64,000 nt of DNA from Hirundichthys speculiger (lineage: Eukaryota; Chordata; Actinopteri; Beloniformes; Exocoetidae): positions 1 to 64,000 of the forward strand of contig JAGFBZ010001901.1 of assembly GCA_018398805.1 (NCBI GenBank). The letters are read 5' to 3'. The stretch's first letter is position 1. Each line of letters opens with the position of its first letter. The position numbers were made by a program, and so were the translations under genes. This document shows positions 1-11,200 of this stretch, piece by piece. The notes beneath the pieces were generated by a model that was not told the DNA's origin, ran no database searches, and saw nothing but the letters and a program-made list of their open reading frames with translations.

Positions 1-77
1 TATGTCTGTCTCTTTTCTCTGTAATAAATTCTATTCTGATTTTCTCATCAAGATCGGATCTAATTTTTTCCACAACA
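1..77 (+). repeat. 3' end of 5' LTR of a retrovirus-like element
   Basis: These 77 bases are identical to 4847-4923, the end of a second LTR copy, and stop at the same CCACAACA terminus. They contain an AATAAA polyadenylation signal near base 24. The rest of this LTR lies left of the window. Identity over so short a piece suggests a fairly young insertion but cannot date it. Confidence 0.8.
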
Positions 78-80
78 ATT

Positions 81-98
81 TGGCGCTGCAAAGTAGGG
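81..98 (+). other. candidate primer binding site
   Basis: Directly after the LTR end and a three-base spacer comes TGGCGCTGCAAAGTAGGG. A TGG start right after an LTR is what is expected for pairing with the CCA tail of a priming tRNA. I cannot say which tRNA. Confidence 0.5.
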
Positions 99-755
99 TC
101 CCTCGCTTGACCGTCTGGACGGAGTGACCAGAGACCGAGAACCTCAAAAGTGCTGTTGAGATGGGAGAGAGCTGACTCACTGCGTCCTGACTGCCAACGC
201 TGGGATCCAACGAACTTAAGTCCTACAATCTGATCGAAAAGGTTCAGATCTGAGGTGGTTCAGCATTCTCCATAGCATTTGGGGAAGTTTAGTCTGCAGG
301 AGTGACTGCGACTGGTTAAGTTTCTGAGATCTGTTCTGAAACGCTCCTTCTGTAAGTAATCAGAAGGTTAGGCTTTAACTGTTTGGGGCAGGCAAACAGA
401 TTTTGCAAAGACGTTTGCAATCTTAGCAAGAGTATGCATACTGACTCATAAAGAAATGAGTTCTGATAAATCCAAACCTCTTTTCTGTTCCTCAGAGTTC
501 CAATGTGAAATAGGTGGGAGAAAGAAACGGCCGTGAGAGTGTTGAATGTGAATGTCTGGACTCAGAAATATGGGTTTGTCGAGTTTGAATGAGTTGGAAA
601 GACTGAATGAGAAATTGACTGACTGAAAGATTTGTGTAAAAGATTTGGAAGAATGTGAAACATAGCGCTGTTTTTTTTTTTTTTAAGGAGTGAATGTATC
701 TTTATTGTTGATTCTGATGCTATTCCGCATCTCTGACCCCTGCGCATGCGCAACA

Positions 756-837
<82 letters not shown>

Positions 838-2015
838 GGTACCTTAAGTGTTGTTGTATGTATGTCCTGTGCCTTTGTCTGTCTCACTAAACCCAGAACC
901 AGAACAGAGACAGTTGTTTCCCACACTGATACCCCCCCCCCCCCCTTTTTTTTTTACTCATTTGCTTTTGGCCAAAGCAATTTACAGTGATGCGACCTAG
1001 ATTTTTTTTTTTTTTTTTTTTTTAAACTGTCAGGACTGAAAGCCAGTCCTGATTTCAAAGTTTGTGTTTTCTCTACACAAACTGTGACCCTGTTGTTATT
1101 CCTATTGTGATTTTGTACTAAACTTCTCTGTGCTTGAAGCCCCTTTATCTTCTTTTGTCCATGGAGAAGGTCTACAGCCTCCAGACCTTATTAGATGGCC
1201 CCCCCCCCCCCCCAGGCAGAGAAATTAACTGAAAAAGGCTCTTCAAACAGCTCCCACGTCAGGCCTTTCCTGATCCAGAAAGACTTCTCATCCCCCGACA
1301 ACTAGATGGCTAAGCAGCTCTTCCTGAGACCAGCAGACACCCCTGCTCACGAGTCACCTATACAGCGGTAACAGTTGCTGAGAGAGCCACTTGGACCCAT
1401 GCTAGCCAAATGCAAAAGGTGCCAGAATCCACTGGTGACCTCCCTCCGGCTATAAATCACCCAGCATCAGAGTAGACGCTCTACTCCACCCATCACCAGG
1501 TGAAAGTCATGTCCTCACCAACAGAGGGGACATCTCAGCTGAAGGAATGAGTGCTGATCAGGCCTATGGCAGCACTCCGAGCAACATGCTCCAACACAGG
1601 TGCTTTGTTCTGCTTGGTGAGTGACATTGGCTCAGACACGGACAATGGCAACCTGTTGGACTGACAGGTTGTGGACTATTTGGCTCAAAATGCCCTTGAT
1701 TTGGATTATTAGTCATTTGGCCTGTTTCCTGAGGGTCAGGAGGTCATTCAAGATTGCTGCATGACAAAAGATCTCACACTGCAGCACCTTTATGTGGTGT
1801 CAGCTCATGACACACCCCGCCATCGCCGCTCTCCAACTGACCCACGTGACTCAATCTGGGGCTTGGATGTCCCACCTGACAGGAAACTCTGGTCAAACAT
1901 TTTTTTTCCCCTTGATGGAAAAACTCATGCTCCGCCTTGAAACTGTGAACTACAAGCTGGACTAATTCACCAGGGACTCTGTGGTTTCCCAAAAAGGACT
2001 CTGCTTGCGGACCAT
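99..2015 (+). mobile_element. degenerate internal region of LTR element, left part
   Basis: Sequence between the primer site and the inserted TIR element at 2016. It holds no long open frame; the gag-pol region is either deleted or too decayed to recognise by eye. It contains an (AT)n run at about 760-824, a C-run at about 931-944 and T-runs near 945 and 1003. The stretch just before 2016 continues after 3867, so both sides belong to one element split by the insertion. Confidence 0.5.
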
Positions 2016-3864
2016 GGGCCCTATCTTGCACCTCCCAATACCCAATACCCAATACCCATTACCTGCAAATCTCAGATTTAGGAGCCTCTGCCAACCGAAA
2101 TGCAATCTTCCACCTCCCAAAACCTGTTACCCATTTTGCCGTCTCCCTTAAGCACATTGTGGGCGCGGCAATGGGCGTGTCTCCTGCGCTTTCCACGAAT
2201 TCGGTATCTTGCGGTACTGGTATCTCGCAGATTTTGGGTATTGGGTAATGGGTGGTCTGACCACCCATTACCCAATACCCAAAATCTGCGAGACACCAGT
2301 ACCGCAAGATACCGAGTTTGTGGAAAGCGCAACTGGCATGTCGGCGCGTAAAAGAGCGCGTCCAAATCCTGTCATTGCGCGTCCATCCAGTCACATGTGT
2401 ACTGCACAACTGGCTCTACCTCTCGATTATGCATCACTGTATTACTTTCATACGTTATTATTCTCTTAAGGGCAGATGATTTCTGTACAGCTGTGGCATG
2501 ATCTCATTCAGATGTTTGCTGTGGAGGAAACGAGGAGATCACAGAACTCTGTTGTGAAAAAAGCACCGCTTCCAGCGGCTATGCGTCTTGGCGCAGCTGT
2601 GCGTCTTTGCCCAGGGGATGTGTTCGAGATAACTCAAAAAGTTATGGACGGATTTTGATGACATTTTCAGGAGTTGTCAGAAATGTGAAAAGGAAGAACT
2701 GATTTTATTTTGGGTGTGATCCGGAAGAAATCCTGGATTCTGGATCACTTTCAAATTTTCGATAACATTGCGCTGTTTAGTTGTTTCTTGAACCCTAAAG
2801 CAACCACAATGGAGACAGGAAGGGAGTTCTGGAATTTTAAGAGTTTAATTCTCTCAGAACGGTAAAAAAGGAGGATTCGAGGGTTGGCAGCCAAACCAAC
2901 AATCCAGGGGACGACGAAGGCAAGGAGGTGGCACTGCGAATGGCTGGATCAGGCGTTTCTGTGGGAAGATCTGGAGACGAGTCTGGTTGAATGATGACTG
3001 AATAGGTACAGGTGTGCAGTGCCACACCTGGGCTGCTCGTCGGATGGGAAGGTGAAACAGAGGTGGATCTGAGTGTCTATGTAGAGGATTGAAGGTGGCG
3101 CAGTGGGTTGTGCGCAGGAGCCCCAGAGGTGGAAGGTTGCGGTTCACAAACCCAGCTTGAGACCGTAACACGCGCTCAATGGGGCTGGAAATTTTGTTTC
3201 TCAACATCTCCGTTAATTATTGCCCACAGCTCATTAAATTTCACTCAGGTATTGACACTGAAAACCTCTATAAAATTTCAGAGGCTGATCCGGGTCTGAT
3301 CCAGAAGGCGGGTTTTATCGCAATCTGTAAATCGCTGTATGGGAGAACTGTTGTGCTTGGCGGAGGTCTGCGCTCTCTGAGTGCTTTTCTAGTTAAGAAA
3401 TGCTTTCCTGGAAGCTCACCGGCTCTATTTTTTTTCTGAGCAGTTTGTTGGAACTTCTTGGAGTACAAAAGAAATGATTAAATCATTTGCTCCACATTAG
3501 TTAGAGCTAGTTATGTATATATCAGTGCAGAGGAGGAGGAAAAAAGAGGAGGAAGCTCTACAGCAGAGTCCCAGACGAGCTGCCCATGAGAGCTGCTCTG
3601 ATCTGGATGAAAAGACGCTCCATAGCAGTTAGCAGGTACCGCAACCTGCTCTTAAAGGCAATGGCTACTGACGCACTGATTGGTTAAACAGGTGGAACGC
3701 CCTAACCACTCCCATGCATAATGTGTGCATAATATAGTGGTTTTTGCAGGTAAGATCGTGGGTTTTGGGAGGTGGAAGATTGCGTTCTTTGTGGGGGAAC
3801 GCCCCTCCCAATACCTAATATCCCTTAATAGCAGGTTTTGGAGGTTTGGCGCAAGATAGGGCCC
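2016..3864. mobile_element. TIR DNA element inserted in the LTR element
   Basis: Left end GGGCCCTATCTTGC is mirrored at the right end (GCAAGATAGGGCCC). Both ends are flanked by CAT, a possible 3-bp target duplication at 2013-2015 and 3865-3867, which would fit a PIF/Harbinger-like insertion. The repeated 'cccaatacccaatacccatta' type sequence and an internal palindrome (2188-2330) belong to it. A related element starts at 59178. No transposase was recognised; the short frames across the palindrome mirror each other and are not genes. Confidence 0.55.
2188..2330. repeat. near-perfect 143-bp palindrome
   Basis: Arms of about 70 bases (2188-2257 and 2259-2330) are reverse complements with only a few mismatches and almost no spacer, centred on GGTGGTCTGACCACCC. 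Transcripts from either strand would fold into one long hairpin. It lies inside the TIR element at 2016-3864. Confidence 0.85.
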
Positions 3865-3867
3865 CAT

Positions 3868-4323
3868 GTGTCCTCCTCTGGCTGGCTTTCATTGCTGGTA
3901 ACAGCTGGCAGTCTCTCCTGCTGTGGATTATGACCTCAGTCATCATTGTTGTTCTTTCATGCAGCATTATTCCCTTAGTCAAGAACTGTCTAAGATGATT
4001 CCCATCCAGTTTTGGATCTGTATACCCCATGTTCCCAAACAAATCCCATGGACTCTATTTCTAATCCTCCCTCATCGCCTGGATATTATGACGATTCATC
4101 AGAATGACTCTGACAACGACTCCTTTGTGTGATCGTCCGTTTTCCAACACTGAATATTATTGTCCATATTCATAAGTCAAACATTGTTTCTGTTTTCAAT
4201 CATGTTTATGATGGTGATCATTGAATCTCAGTGAATTTGGTGACCTAATGTTACAGTTAATGGATGTTATTGTGTGATTAATATAAAACATATCAATGTT
4301 TTATTATAATCAAAAGAGAGAAA
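3868..4323 (+). mobile_element. env-like membrane tail remnant and polypurine tract
   Basis: From 3876 to the stop at 3996-3998 a 40-codon frame encodes a long hydrophobic segment (Leu, Ile, Val rich) followed by a short basic tail. This is the layout of the membrane anchor of a retroviral envelope transmembrane subunit. The upstream part of the frame is cut by the element at 2016-3864, so this is a broken relic. A polypurine tract (about 4312-4323) sits immediately before the 3' LTR. Envelope identity is inferred from position and hydrophobicity only. Confidence 0.45.
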
Positions 4324-4324
4324 T

Positions 4325-4923
4325 TGTGGTGGAAATTTTTATTTGGTTTATTTCATCTTGTAATTTTGTCATCTAACAATATGTTTAAAAGTGATTTGTC
4401 TGTGTCACACGAGACCAAATGTCTGACGGGGGGCAGGCACGGGGGTCGGCTGTGGCTCATTGATCTAGGAGACACGGCAGGGGTCAGCTGTGACTTCCTA
4501 AATTCAATTAGCACCAACTAAATAACTTCTTGATCAAAGAAACTGTTTTAACATTGCTAAACTCAATCAGTCTGTTCTCAACAAATGCCTCTGTATGACA
4601 TCCCTAAACTCAATCAGTCTGTTTAAACAAATGCCTCTGTATAACATTGCTAAACTCAATCAGTCTGTCTTGAGACAAATGTCTTTTTGCTTTGACCACC
4701 ACCTACTGTGTCTACACTCTGTATGCAAATCTGTAACACCTTGCTGTCTTGGTGTATAAAGATCAGCCTTTTTGTATCTGCAGAGTGATCAGCCAGTGCT
4801 CTGCGGAGTGGTGGCTGGTCGCTCTCCTTGTGGCCACAAGTATCTGTATGTCTGTCTCTTTTCTCTGTAATAAATTCTATTCTGATTTTCTCATCAAGAT
4901 CGGATCTAATTTTTTCCACAACA
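4325..4923 (+). repeat. 3' LTR
   Basis: About 600 bases bounded by TGTGGTGG and CCACAACA, which form the usual short inverted ends, preceded by a polypurine tract. Its last 77 bases equal window bases 1-77. It holds a TATAAA box at 4755-4760 and AATAAA at about 4869, so U3 and R read on the plus strand, antisense to the host NLR gene. The flank after the LTR (CTGTCAATTG) matches the uninterrupted paralogous intron near 31970. Confidence 0.8.
4557..4690 (+). promoter_or_regulatory. three tandem ~47-bp repeats in U3
   Basis: Three imperfect copies of a block containing CTAAACTCAATCAGTCTGT followed by ACAAATGCCTCTGTATRACAT start at about 4557, 4604 and 4650, roughly 100-200 bases upstream of the TATAAA. 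Direct repeats at this place in an LTR are typical enhancer repeats; the function is inferred. Confidence 0.6.
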
Positions 4924-5066
4924 CTGTCAATTGTCCTCTGATTAATAAAGTTCTATCTTATCTACGAAGGTAAACACCTTTAGTAGTTTTATTGTTATAG
5001 CTGAACTGTCTTTCCAGATATTGTGTATAATTTATCTAACAGATTAAATCTTTACATAAATCTTAC

Positions 5067-5295
5067 TGTTCTCCAGACGATCAACCAGCTCCTCCTGATT
5101 CATTCTCTTCAGGAAGTTCAGAGTGATCTTCAGAAATGACTCTCGGCTACTCTTCATCTGTTCTTCATCCTTGTCCTCCAACACCACCACATTCTCCTTT
5201 TGACTCTCTAAGCATTCTGGGTAATTTGTTTCCAGAGTCTTCTTGATTCTCTTGAGTTCGCTCCTTACAAAAGTGATCATGTTGTCCTCCAGAAG
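5067..5295 (-). CDS. gene B exon: helical N-terminal segment before FISNA
   Basis: 229-nt exon, phase 0 in and phase 1 out. It starts after TTCTGTTCCAG with [16 protein letters not shown] and ends in the frame ..VDRLEN before GTAAGA. It codes about 76 residues, rich in Lys and Glu and predicted helical, ending with [15 protein letters not shown]. This segment regularly precedes the FISNA domain in fish NLRC3-like proteins. It differs from the gene A copy (32130-32352) by two extra codons. The in-frame stop just past the donor confirms the exon end. Confidence 0.8.
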
Positions 5296-8200
5296 CTGGA
5301 ACAGAAGATCATGTGAATGATACAGACTAAAATCATGGAGTCACATCAGATCCATGTTGAGAGACAGTTTACTGTTCTACAACAGCAGCACTGAGATGAC
5401 CATCAACAGAACATGCAGAAGCAGTTGTACATGTACAGACCTTGAATATGGAGTCCAGATCTGTTTGATGCTGCTGGGCAGATGAACCACTGGGAGGCTC
5501 TGAGATCTGCTGCTGGTCTCTGTGGAGGAATCATGAAGAATCAGTTCACGGTCTAAACTCTTCATGTTCAAACTGCTCAGTAAAAATTAGAAATGACAAA
5601 TAGAATTCATGTTGAGAAAAGTAACACAGATATAACTCCTCTGAGCCCTGGAAGAAGGATCATCTCAGACATCAAGAGTTTATTCTTGTTGCATTGTCAG
5701 GACAACAACCTGATTACCAAGATCCCTGCTGCAGTTCTGTCCTGTTCAAAACACTCTTCAAAGGTCCAAACTTTTTAACTGGTAACCAGTTAATAGTTTG
5801 ATTTCAGGAAAATGCTGTGCCCATCAATATACTGTATAATAAAGGAAAATATCAAAAGTACTTACATTTCATTAAGACAACGTTTATACGGAATCATCAC
5901 GAGGTTCACTGTAGGACTTTCTCTCTTCCTCCTGATAAAAAAATAATATTTTGAATATTAAAACATTTAATCTTAAGTAGATAATGGACAAATGTGACAC
6001 CACATACAGTTCAAGAAATTCTGTTGGTCTAACCCTAACCCTGTTCACTGTCTGGAATCTATGTTACCAGCAAAGCAGAAAGACATTAACACCACATGAA
6101 TGAGGACTTGCATATTGGCTGTAGGTTGTATTTGTAGGTATTGCCCCACACTTCTGCACAGTAGTTTATATAAGGAAGAAAAAGCATACAGTACAGTGTA
6201 TACAATGTTTTGTGGTTCAGAAGGTGTCTTAATTTACTTGAAATTCCAACACTCTGTGCCAGTTTTGACCTAACGTGTTTAACCTGAGTTTTCCAGTTGA
6301 GATTGTGGTCAATTATTATACTGAGAAATGTGTTCTTGAATACTCTTTCTAATTTGATAATATCAATCATCAATTCAACAGGTCTGTTTTATTTAATATT
6401 ACATTTACCAAAGACCATGAATTTAGTTTTTTTATGTTTAGTGGTAATTGATTTGCATCAAACTACATTTTTAACTTGGATAGCTCAGCAGAGACAATCT
6501 TCAATAGCTGTCGTTCGCAAAAATGACCGTTTTTCAATATACAGTGGCTTGCAAAAGTATACATACCCCTTGAACTTTTCCACATTTTGTCACGTTACAA
6601 GCACAAACTTAAATGTATTTTATTGGGATTTATGTGATAGACCAACACAAAGTAGTGCACAGTTGTGAAGTGGAAGGAAAAAATGATGGACAGATTCTCC
6701 CACCTGATCTGTGGATCTCTGCAGCTCCTCCACAGTTACCATGGGCTTCTTGGCTGCTTCTCTGATTAATGCTCTCCTTTCCCATACAGATCAGTTTAGG
6801 AGGACAGCCATGTCTTGGTTGATTTACAGTTGTGCCATACGCTTTCCATTTTTGGATGTTGGATTGAAACGTGCTCCATGACATGTTCAAAGCTTGGGAT
6901 TTGTTTTTATAACCTAACCCCTGCTTTATACTTCTCCACAACTTTATCCCTGACCTGTCTGTTGTGTTCCTTAGTCTTCATGATGCTGTTTGTTCACTAA
7001 TATTCTCTAACAAATCTCTGAGGCCTTCACAGAACAGCTGTATTTATACTGAGGTTGAAGTACACACAGGTGGACTCTATTTACTACTTAGGTGACCTCT
7101 GAATGCAGTTGGCTGCATTGGATTTTATTTAGGGGTATCGGAATAAAGGGGGCTGGATACATATGCACGCCACACTTTTCAGATTTTTATTTGAGAAAAC
7201 TCTTTACCACCACATATCATTTTCCTTCCACGTCACAACTGTGCACTACTTTGTGTTGGTCTATCATATAAAATCCCAATAAAATATGTAGGGACATGAT
7301 TTCTCTTCCCAATCCAACTATTCACATATCAACAAACTTTTTTTGTTGCTGTAGAACTTGCTTTTATTTTTATGCATATTTATAATAACAACAATAGTAA
7401 TAATAATAAGAACAATAATAATAGTAGCCTATAACCTATTTCTCTTCCCAAATGAACTATTTACATATCTACAAACTTTTTTTTTGTTGCTGTGGAACTT
7501 GCTTTTATTTTTTTATCTGTAAATTAATAACCACAATAGTAATTGTAAGAATAATAATAATAGTAGCCTATAATGAATATGAATATTTGGCCCTGGGGGA
7601 CGTGGAGAGGAGGGAAAAAGCTCGAGTTGTCTCGCACGGGGGGTGGGGTGTTTGTGTGCACGCGCGTCGCCTCGCCTGTGTATGTGGCGACACGCGCCCA
7701 GTCCACACACAGAAACTCGCCCCGACCGCGCGCTGGCTGTGCACTGAGCCCGGCAGAGAGAGAGGGGGAGAGAGAGAGAGAAGCGCAGACAGCAGCCACT
7801 CAAACCTAGCAGTTTGAGTGCGCGAGTCTCAAAATCACCAGAAAAAGTAGCTAGATTTGTCACTAATCGCTTTTTACAAATTAAGTCGCTAGGGGGGTCT
7901 GGAAAGTCGCTAGATATAGCGACAAAGTTGCTAAGTTGGCAACACTGCAGCTGGATTGTCAACGGGCTCAGTGCGCATGCCCTGGTCTTAATCAACCAAT
8001 CGCAATCGAGAATTCAATTCAAATCCGGTTTAATATTTTCAGGGGGTGGAGGGTACCCCCCCCCACCCCCCCACCCCTGAAAATATTAAACCGGATTTGC
8101 ACGTATCTCAAAAATGACCCCCAGGATGGAAAAAAACTCGGAAATCCGCAAATCCGCGGAGAATTGACACCCCTGGAATATTCAGATATATAAAAACCAC

Positions 8201-11200
8201 AGACTGTCTTTTGGGCTCTCTCTCCTTCTTACTTTTGATCTAGTCACTTTAACACTTTTCGTTTTTCTTTGTTGTACACTGCACTCTCGCTTTTGCGTTT
8301 TTTTAGTTCTCTGTTAGTTTCGTTGACCAACCACTTTTTTATTCGTCTGGCGGTTTCCAACGCAATGCCTGATAGTTATGATTTTGTTTTACCAAGAGCA
8401 GTTAATATCTAACTCGTTTGATGATCAGACCCTTTTCCTTCTGATTTCCAATAACCTCCTCCTCCAAAAGGTATTGAAGCCACTCGTCTCCTGCGGGCCA
8501 AGAGCTGAAAGTTCGTTGAAGCATCGAACTTTCCCCAGCTGATCGCCAGCCACCCAGAGACCTCCCGGTGCAGCACCGCACCAGCTGACTTCAACCAAAC
8601 AGTCGGCACGGTCCGGGGCACCAAATCAGACCCAACCACCAGACGAGAAGAGACGGGGAAACTCCCGCCCAAGCCGCCTGTGACGTCCAAAGATTCTGCG
8701 GGCAGAATCTTCCCAGCTGATCGGAACCAACGGGTCCCGGGAGTCCACCACGAGCCGTTAAACCGACCCTGACCGACGCACGCGCAGAGCCTCCAGTCGG
8801 GTAGGTGAACAGGCAGATTCGGTGTCTCCGGTTGAGAATTCTGGCATCTATCGTAGCTGACCCAGCCTAGAGATCATTATTCAGCAGTTAGTTAGTTCTA
8901 GACCTTGGCTTTATTTTACTTTATTTGTTAGTTGCTTTATAACCACCTCTCAGTTCATGATAAAGAGGTCCTTTTATCCCATTAAAATCTAGGCATCACA
9001 GTTTGTTTTGATTTTCCCTCTCTCTCTTTCCTCTTCTGTTGTTGTAACCTTCTGTGCATTCCAGCCAATCACAGAATTCCAATTCAAAAAGTGATGCAAT
9101 ACTATTTTTCGATATATATATATATATATATATGATATGACTCCCTTATGTGTTTGTATTTCATGTCTGTGTCTAAACAAATGTTGTTAAAACTTGTTGG
9201 CGACTCTGACGATTAATTTTCCCAGCCAATATGTGGTAAAAAGAACCCTCATAGCAGAAAGTCTCACCAGACAATGTTATAATTTTTCCTTTTTTTTAAT
9301 AAAAAGGAGGTGGGTGGCACACCTGGTATTTCTGAATTATCAATAAATTGAGTGAGAAGCTGCTACAAATACATATAAGTTTGTGCTTGTAATGTGACAA
9401 AATGTGGAAAAGTTCAAGGGGTATGAATACTTTAGCGAGGCACTGTATTTGACTCATTGCTTATATCATTTATGTACAATATGAATAATTTGGGGCCTAA
9501 AATTGACCCTTGCGGCACACCACGTGTAATGTTTGCCCGAGGGGAACCATATTCCCCCATCTGCACAAACCGTTGTCTAGGCTCTATATAACTTTTTAGC
9601 CATTTGAGCCCTACTCCTCTGATACCATATCTTTCCAGTTTTTGTAGCAGAGTATCATCATTGATTGTGTCAAATGCTTTCTTAAGATTGATGAACACCC
9701 CATAAGGTCCATTAATGCGAATGATGATTCGTTCTGAATCCATATTGACTATCAATAAACAATGCGTGTTTGTAGTGCTGTTACGATTCTAATATCGGTA
9801 CAGTGAACCCTCACAGTTCATGGTCTCAGCAATCACAGTCTGAGTACACCGCGGAGGTTTCAAAAATATTAATTAAAAAAAAACATAATATTCAAAAAAA
9901 ACTTCAATTTTTTAAAATATCGAAAAACAAACCCATTCAAATGGAGCCCCCCCCCCCCCCGCTGAGGTTCGAACCAAGCTGCTGAAGGGAAACACATCAC
10001 ATCAAGAACGAGTCTCAGGAAGCATCAAGAGCCTACACGGGATGCCACATGAACGAAAATCGAGGCCTGTGATTGGCTGCTACAATGGGCATTACTGTGG
10101 GGTCGGTGGTTGCTGATTGGCTGACACGCGTCCCCGCATCTCCCATCTCTTGCTCTCATGAGACAAAGCCCAGTTTAACGGTGATACACTTGGTGTTTTT
10201 GTTCGTCAGTTCTGAATATCGCTTGCTTATTTCAGTGATTTAGTGCCGTTATAAAGTTAACTCATTCACTCCTATTAATGTCTATAGACGTCAGTTGAGT
10301 CTAATATGTGTCACTGGGATTGCTAGGCTGAGCATCAAAATAAATATCAGAGATTTGAACATTGTAGTGGGTGTTCTGATCCTCCAGATGGCAGCATCGT
10401 CACTCTATAAACCGGCAGTTTCGTTACTGCTGATTACAGAGAAACGGAACGAGGTAGAATTAAACTTTTTTTTTTTTTTTTTTTAAGTGGAACTTCTTGA
10501 TAAGTTGAGCGGGTACTCCACATCGCAGTTTTTCACCATCCGCAGGGGGTCACAGCCCCCATTAACCGCGTGAGGGTTCACTGTATTGAAATTGTTCCAA
10601 TACTGACAAAAATGCAAAAAAGTGAAAATAAGGGAAATTTTCTGGCGCCCAACGTAAGCAGTCCCACCATCCCAACCAAGCTCCAGTATCCCTTACATTT
10701 TTGGTGTACTAAAAATCTAAAATCACAGCTACACTACTTCCTAACCTTCAGCCAGCTCTTTTGTTTCCTCTGTGCCATTATTGGACAAACTGATCAATCC
10801 AGGTGTGTCTGACCATTGCTGTGAGGTCAGACACACCTGGATTAATCAGTTTGTCAATTAATGGCACACAGGAAACAAAGCAGCTGGCTGAAGTTCAGGA
10901 AGTAGTGTAGCTGTTCATAAAGCCACGTTGACATAATGTGAACATTCATTATAGCCTAAATGAAAACACAAAAGGAGTATATATGAAGAGTATTTGATGG
11001 GATTTGCATATATTTTGTTCATTTAACATTGCTTGTATTTACATTTGATTTTCATTCCACACATTTGTTTTCATTTCATATTGCTCTTCTTTTACAGTTT
11101 TTCATCTCATTTCATGTGACTTTTCTTTACTCTTTTAATGACTTGTTGTACTCATTTGTTGCAGACTTTGAATTCTTTATGACTGTTTTGGAAGGAGTGT

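Noticed and set aside
690..926. Open frames made of Ile-Tyr repeats on both strands
   Set aside because: They are translations of an (AT)n microsatellite; the same applies near 16262, 17681, 45399 and 47750.
2059..2469. Overlapping frames of 83-116 codons on both strands with similar peptides
   Set aside because: They mirror each other because they cross a palindrome in a TIR element; no conserved domain.
3090..3165. tRNA-like GGCGCAGTGGGTTGTGC..GGTTCACAAAC
   Set aside because: Resembles the A-box part of a SINE head, but the B box is degenerate and no cloverleaf could be drawn; not called a tRNA gene.
7452..8193. Frames of 78-160 codons on both strands
   Set aside because: GC-rich repeat block also present at 35950-36155, frames not conserved between copies, low-complexity peptides.
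8190..9230. Possible LTR with TATA box and TGGCGACTCTGACG as primer site
   Set aside because: No second LTR, no inverted TG..CA borders and no internal genes; kept only as an unclassified insertion.
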